Source: Gonium pectorale
Lineage: Eukaryota > Chlorophyta > Chlorophyceae > Chlamydomonadales > Volvocaceae
Direction of reading: 5' to 3'
NCBI GenBank assembly: GCA_001584585.1
Contig: LSYV01000021.1
Span: forward strand, 906,333-970,332
Length of the DNA stretch: 64,000 nt
Shown here one piece after another: positions 59,125-64,000 of this stretch (positions within the stretch are counted from its first letter, which is position 1; every line of letters starts with the position of its first letter). The notes beneath the pieces were generated by a model. That model did no database searches. It saw nothing but the letters and a program-made list of their open reading frames with translations, and had not been told where the DNA came from. The translations under genes were made by a program, and so were the position numbers.

Positions 59125-62100
59125 ATGAACCAGACGACCGCTGTGGAACGGCTCTTGGAGCTCTTTCGATCGGAGCCTGACAAGCTTGGCCGCCTTTTGG
59201 CACGCATTGGCGACCTTCCGGCGTTCAATTTCGAGATATGGGAGCGTCTCAGGAAGGATGGCCACGTGGTCGCCGAGAAGGCGTTTCTCGAGGAGGCTCT
59301 TCGGCCCGTCACAGGCGGTAAGAGAGCTTCGGTTTTGCACGTATACCTCTGGCGGTATGACGTATCCAGATATCCACATTTGAGTTTATTGTTGGGTTAT
59401 TTGAGCTTCTTTACTGGTTTTATGTGTGTTTTAGTTGCTGCAGATAATTTATTTGTTATGCTAGTCGGGAAGGGCAGCAGCAGTGTTGACTATGGACCGT
59501 GATGTCAGGTTTTTCCCGGGCCGCGCCCCGGTGGCGTCTGGCACTCTTCAGTGTCTCAGGAAGGATGGGGGAAAGGTGGTTTGGGAGGAGGCGGCCGTAT
59601 CCCGCTAGCGCCGTGCATGCGGGCCTCGGCGTACGCGGACGCCGGTCCACCCCGATGTGTATGGCCCTGCGGTGATCCTATACACTTCTGGATCGGGCGT
59701 CATATGACCATCAGTCCTGTGCCCGGCCCCTTCCTTGCAGGAGCGGCAACGGGTAGGTGTAAACTGCCGTTTGGCTTGAGAGGGCAGGGCTCAATCGCGT
59801 GTATCGCGCGCGCCTGTCTATCAGCATTTAAACACACCCCACGTTTGCACAAGCACTGCCTCTGCTCTTCAGGAGACAGCCTGACATGCGATTGCTGACC
59901 TGCATGCATGGTCCTCCCGGCCGCTCCCTTCGTGCAGGAGGCGCAGCAGCAGGGCAGGGCTCAGGGAGCACGGCAGCTGACGGTGAGTTGTTGTCGAGTG
60001 GTTGCTGGTTGCTCTGATCGGCACCAATCGGGCGCGGGTCAGGGAGCCTCACCCGCGGGGTTCCCAGCATGGGGAGATGGGAGACCCCTTCCTGACGCGG
60101 AATGCCGCGTACACAGCGCCCCGTGGGCAAGTCGATCTGGACGTGAGGGCCGCCGCTACTGGAGCGCGTGTATGAAGCGGCTTGGGGTGCGTCAGACGCC
60201 AGGTCGCGGGTGCACATTTGAGCGGGCAGATAGTCCTTAGTTGGGTGCGGCGCTCACAGCAACCACTCCTTCCGCCGGCGCCCAGCCCGTTGATATTTGC
60301 ACCCTTTCTCCTTCGCCCCAACGCAACCCCAGCTGCCGTGCCCACTGATTAGCTCCGCGACGCCCATGCATGTCCGTGCCTCCGTGTGTGGCTGTGGTCC
60401 GGGCGGATGGGGGCCGCAGCTGGTACACGTCTGCACCTGCATTGATTGACGCTTCGAGGATGCAAGGACCACGGCCTTTTGGGTATCGATATCACCGTTG
60501 ATGCGGCGCTTGCCCGCCTTTGTTGGGATGCATCAGTAGTTCGGCACCGTTTTGTGAGCACGCTGCCCTTGAGCATTCCTCCCCACCTCGTTCCGAAAGA
60601 GCCACCGCTCAAGAAGGTAAAGATGGAGGACATGCCACCCAGCGAGCTGGCCGCCGGCAGTGCCTGGCACAAGCACGCTTGGGATCCTTCTTCATGCACA
60701 GCCCCCGAGGCGCGGCTGGCGACCGCTGCCTTCTTCGGCTATCGGCCTGTGGAGCGTCCTCCCGCGGTGATCCCTGCCGCCCTGGCAGCACCCGAGTTCG
60801 AGCCAATTCTCCGGGCCGCCTACAGCCCTGAGCAGCCACACGACCTGTCCAGACAGCCAACCGCATGCCTCTTCCAGGCGGCGCGGGAGCTGCAGGTCTT
60901 GGCCAGTGGGCTGTACTCGAAGGAGAAGGATCTGCGGAACCGCTTCCTGGACTGGCACCAGGGCTTGCTCCAGGTGCTCAAGGTGAACGAAGTCAGCCTG
61001 GTCTACCCTGGCCCAGCGCCCAGCAGCGCCACTGGCAAGCCCGCGCCCCGCCAGCTTGTCCTCGGCGGCTACTACCTCGTGGTGCTGCTGGAGGCCAAGC
61101 TCGACGTTGGCAAGGGCGAGCCCATGATTCAGTCCCTCCGGTATTACCAGCTCTTCTACGGCGACGGCAAGACCTGGGCCCAGTTCCCGGCGGTGCACGG
61201 CTCCGACATCCTGCCCTCGCTGGTGCTGCTGCTGGAGGGGCCCCGGCTGAGCATCTGCGCCGTGTGGACCATCTACGAGAACCGCGTGGCCTACGCGCCC
61301 CTGACGCCGTCGTACTACCTGGCCAACCAGCCCGGTGGCGACCTCGAGCCCACGTGGCAGCTCGTGGCGGTGCTGAACGCGTACGGCGAGTCCCTGGTGC
61401 AGCTGCAGGAGCGCTACAAGAAGCTGGCGGTAGCACGGCGGCAGGAGGAGGATTGCCGCACAGCCGCCTCACTCGAAGCGTTCCGGCGGGCCGCCCGGCT
61501 CCGCAACGTAGCCTCGCTCGTTTCCGAGCCGAGCGGTGCGCCTCACCCAGTGGTACGCGAGCGGCCGTGCACTCTGCCGTACAAGCTGTTGGACGAGCAG
61601 CTGGGCCTCAGCGACATCGCGTACCTGGACCTTCGCGGCGGAGGCGGGCTGCTGTACACGGCCACACAGTGCTGCGACGGGTGCACCGGCCCACGGCACG
61701 TGCTGATCAAGTTCACTGGCCGCTGCTATGCGGAGCAGGTGTGTCTTGGTGGGCCGGCTCGTCTGTTTGCAACAAGACTGGTGTGTACGGGGTTTGTGTG
61801 TGTGTGTGTGTGTTGAAATGGAACGACGCATACGACGAGCGTAAGCGCGAAGCTGATGGTGTTATCGTGGGACCCAGCTCCAGAGGGATTCGAAGGGGTG
61901 ATGTCCCTGCGTGTTAGTTCGGCAGCGACCACCACCGTAGCCCCCGATGCGGCCCAGAATTTTCTCTGAGGTGACCTTATGCAATGCCGTGCTGGGATGC
62001 GCCTAGTCTAGCCTACGTGCATCGCATGCGGGCTGGTGCATGTCTCCCAGCCCCCGGCCCACCCAGCCCCCCGACCCGCTGATTACCGTTGTCTCACTTA

Positions 62101-63438
62101 CAAGCACCGGGAAAGCGACAAGCACCGGGAAAGCGAGCCGCGCCGGGAAGGGCGAGCGGCGGGAAGGGGCAGGGAAGGGGCACAGCGAGGAATGTCAGAG
62201 GCGAGAAGTGAAAACGTAGCGCAAATGCAACGAATGACAGAGCAGGACCCTGTGACCTAAGTGGGGCTACGGTGGTGGCGCCGAAAGGGGTTGTGTAGGC
62301 GCACGGAGGCCATACGAGTGCGTAGGTGGTGGTACGGCAGAACGACTGTGCGCTGTCGTGGAAGTGCGTGGATGCGTGACGCGTATGTGTGTGTATTGCA
62401 TTGCGCCGGCGCCCCCCTTCCTACGCAGCGTGTACCTGGGTGGGTGGGCCTGCCTGAAGTGCCGCTAAACCGGTGGCCGATTGCCAGTCTTGTACTTTGA
62501 GAACGGGATTAACGTGGCGGGACCTGCCCCGCACTGCAACCCCGCCCTGCACAGACGCACCCAGTCTGCCAGGGCCTATATGACGATAGGAGGGGCTTCA
62601 TATTGCGAGTGTTGTTGCCTGGTTTCCTGCTGGCCGCGCAGGTGCACCGGGCCTGGCACCGCGCCGGCGTGGCCCCCGAGCTGCACGACGTCGTGAAGGT
62701 TGCCGGCCGTGCGATGGTTATCATGGAGCACCTGGCCCCCGACCAGGGCTGGAAGCGGCTGAGCGACTTTCCGCTGCCGCAGCGGACTGCGGCGCTCAAG
62801 GCCGCCGTGCAGCAGGCCCTCACCATGGCGCACGCTGTCGACGTGGGTGAGGGCCGCGTGGCAGTGCACGGGGACTGCCGGGGACCCAACATCATGGTCC
62901 GGGAGGAGAGGGACGGCGGCGCCTTCGACGTGCGCTTCATCGACTTTGACTGGTGGGTGGGCGGGTGGGTATGTGGGTCACGGGCTGCTTGGAAGTCTCC
63001 GAAGTTATGGCGGAACCAACAGCTCAGGCGCAAGCTGCCGGCGGCATGTGATCTGGTCAATCCGGGGTGGGCGCATCGATGGAGCTGGGTTAGGCAGTGA
63101 ATGGTTGATGGACAGTGTTTCCACCGTGCTCGTCCCGCGCCATGTCCCGCAAGCTCCCTGTTGCACGTGCCGCTGGGCCGGTGCAGTTGTGCCGTTACCT
63201 CATGTCGGCCTCCCGTGGCTGTCTTGGTTGCCGGCTGCCCTGTTGTTGCAGGGCTGGAGTCCACGAGGTGGACGCCTACCCGATGGTCCTCCTGACCCCC
63301 GAGATCCCCTGGCACCCTGACGTGGGGCCGGGCCGCGTGCTGCACCAGGACCACGACACACATCTGGTGGAGCGAGAGTGGGGGTGGGGGCAGGACCGGG
63401 GGCGGGAGGGGCGGAGCCAACTCACTGGCGGCGCATGA
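59125..63438 (+). CDS. PD-(D/E)XK nuclease-like domain fused to HGD/DFD kinase (Crinkler/RHS-type effector architecture)
   Basis: Six exons in phase: 59125-59317, 59741-59752, 59938-59982, about 60600-61738, 62642-62952, 63252-63438; 628 residues. Exons 2-3 encode a Gly/Ala linker; these tiny exons and the exon 4 acceptor are my weakest calls. A short helical N-terminus (VERLLELFRSEPDKLGRLLA) precedes a basic PPLKKVK patch, a possible nuclear signal. Residues ~84-340 contain YYLVVLLEAKLDVGKGEPMI then QSLRYYQLF and LEGPRLSICAV, PLTPSYYL: the E-x-K plus Q pattern of a PD-(D/E)XK fold. The kinase follows: VLIKF (Lys ~451), VHGDCRGPNIMV (~538), FIDFDWAG (~563), with DFD in place of DFG, as in FunK1/Crinkler-associated kinases. 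That the two domains form one protein is seen directly from the continuous exon 4 frame and the phase-matched splice. Role unknown; nuclease or kinase activity is inference. Confidence 0.78.
61811..61836 (+). repeat. Short intronic repeat I1, copy 3
   Basis: In intron 4 of the nuclease-kinase gene: GTGTTGAAATGGAACGACGC followed by ATACGACG, after a (TG)n run at about 61794-61812. Same core as copies 1 and 2, in an unrelated gene. Confidence 0.7.
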
Positions 63439-63680
63439 ATGGGGCATAAGACACACGGGGATTGCGACGGGCTGGCTGCCGCGGCGGCGCGCGTAAGATA
63501 TTGCGGGTGGGCCGCTGCCACTTTGGGACTTTGTTTGGCGGCTGGCGGCAGTTAGGCCAGTGTAGCGAGGGGCGTGTATCCCGCTACAATGCAAGCCGAA
63601 TCTCGGGCCGGCCCAGCACCGCCGTTACAGCTAGGCTAGGTTCCAGGCGCTGCACCCTTTGACTGGACGCTGGGCTTGAG

Positions 63681-64000
63681 GCGTTCGGCTTCACGAAGCT
63701 CGGGACGGTGCGGCCGCTGTTTCGGGTGGGGCGGCCCTTGCCGCCCGCCGTCGCCCGCGCGGCGCTTCGCGCCCTTGAGGCGGCGCAACACGCCTGCGGC
63801 GACTTGGTGCACGGAGACATCTCCCTCGACAACATGCTGCTCGTGGAGGCGCCCGGCGGCACGGCGGCGGCGGGGACAAAGGCCGCCTCAGAGGCCGGCG
63901 GGTTGCTGGCCGAAGCTGCTGGCGGGAATACTGCAGGCTGCTGGACTTCGGCCGCTCCCGACTGGATGGCAGCGCGGCTAAGCGGGATGAGGAGCGGACC
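63681..64000 (+). CDS. HGD-type protein kinase fragment, runs off window edge
   Basis: After a possible acceptor (CTTGAG) an open frame reads AFGFTKLGTVRPLFRVGRPL, then LEAAQHACGDLVHGDISL and DNMLLVEAP: a catalytic loop HGDxSxxN of the same kinase class as the preceding gene. The expected metal-binding segment LLDFGRSRLDGSAA is present at about 63941-63982 but in another frame (+2). No GT donor of suitable phase lies between, so there is either a non-canonical intron, a sequencing indel, or gene decay. The 5' part was not found upstream (an in-frame stop precedes 63681). Direction and proximity suggest a tandem relative of the nuclease-kinase gene, but no nuclease domain is visible here. Confidence 0.5.

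Overview
The window is nuclear DNA from a green alga, most likely a volvocine or Chlamydomonas-type chlorophyte. Signs of this are GC-rich sequence, genes cut into many short exons by GT-AG introns, TGTAA motifs shortly downstream of stop codons, Ala/Gly/Ser-rich linkers, and gene families typical of the group. Gene models below come from reading both strands and joining exons in phase. No database search was run. One assembly gap (N) lies at 3206-3759.

Layout. 1-4962 (+): 3' part of a large coiled-coil protein resembling plant-type ATG11. 7467-8188 (+): a three-exon, 147-residue coiled-coil protein. 9066-14988 (+): a ten-exon plastid-type ABC1/UbiB kinase. 18193-23254 (+): a starch-binding (CBM20) plus coiled-coil protein with SAGA-like architecture. 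26758-56690: a family of membrane TKL kinases. Copies A (-) and B (+) are divergent and share a 371-base promoter, C (+) is a third complete copy, and D (-) is a broken copy lacking the kinase domain. A, B and C each resolve into 19 exons with matching phases and nearly matching lengths. 58283-58530 (+): a decayed tyrosine-recombinase fragment. 59125-63438 (+): a PD-(D/E)XK nuclease-like domain fused to an HGD/DFD kinase, an architecture known from Crinkler/RHS-type effectors. 63681-64000 (+): a second HGD-type kinase fragment running off the edge.

How it fits together. The left half holds unrelated housekeeping or organelle genes (autophagy scaffold, plastid ABC1K, starch/pyrenoid-type protein), all on the + strand. 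The right half is an accessory region of duplicated receptor-like kinases, broken copies, mobile-element debris and the nuclease-kinase fusion.

Beyond genes, I see a dispersed short repeat (R1) that has inserted into an exon of pseudogene D. A second short repeat occurs in introns of two unrelated genes. GTACGG-rich tracts start at splice donors. Perfect inverted repeats lie in the A/B promoter and downstream of the ATG11-like gene.
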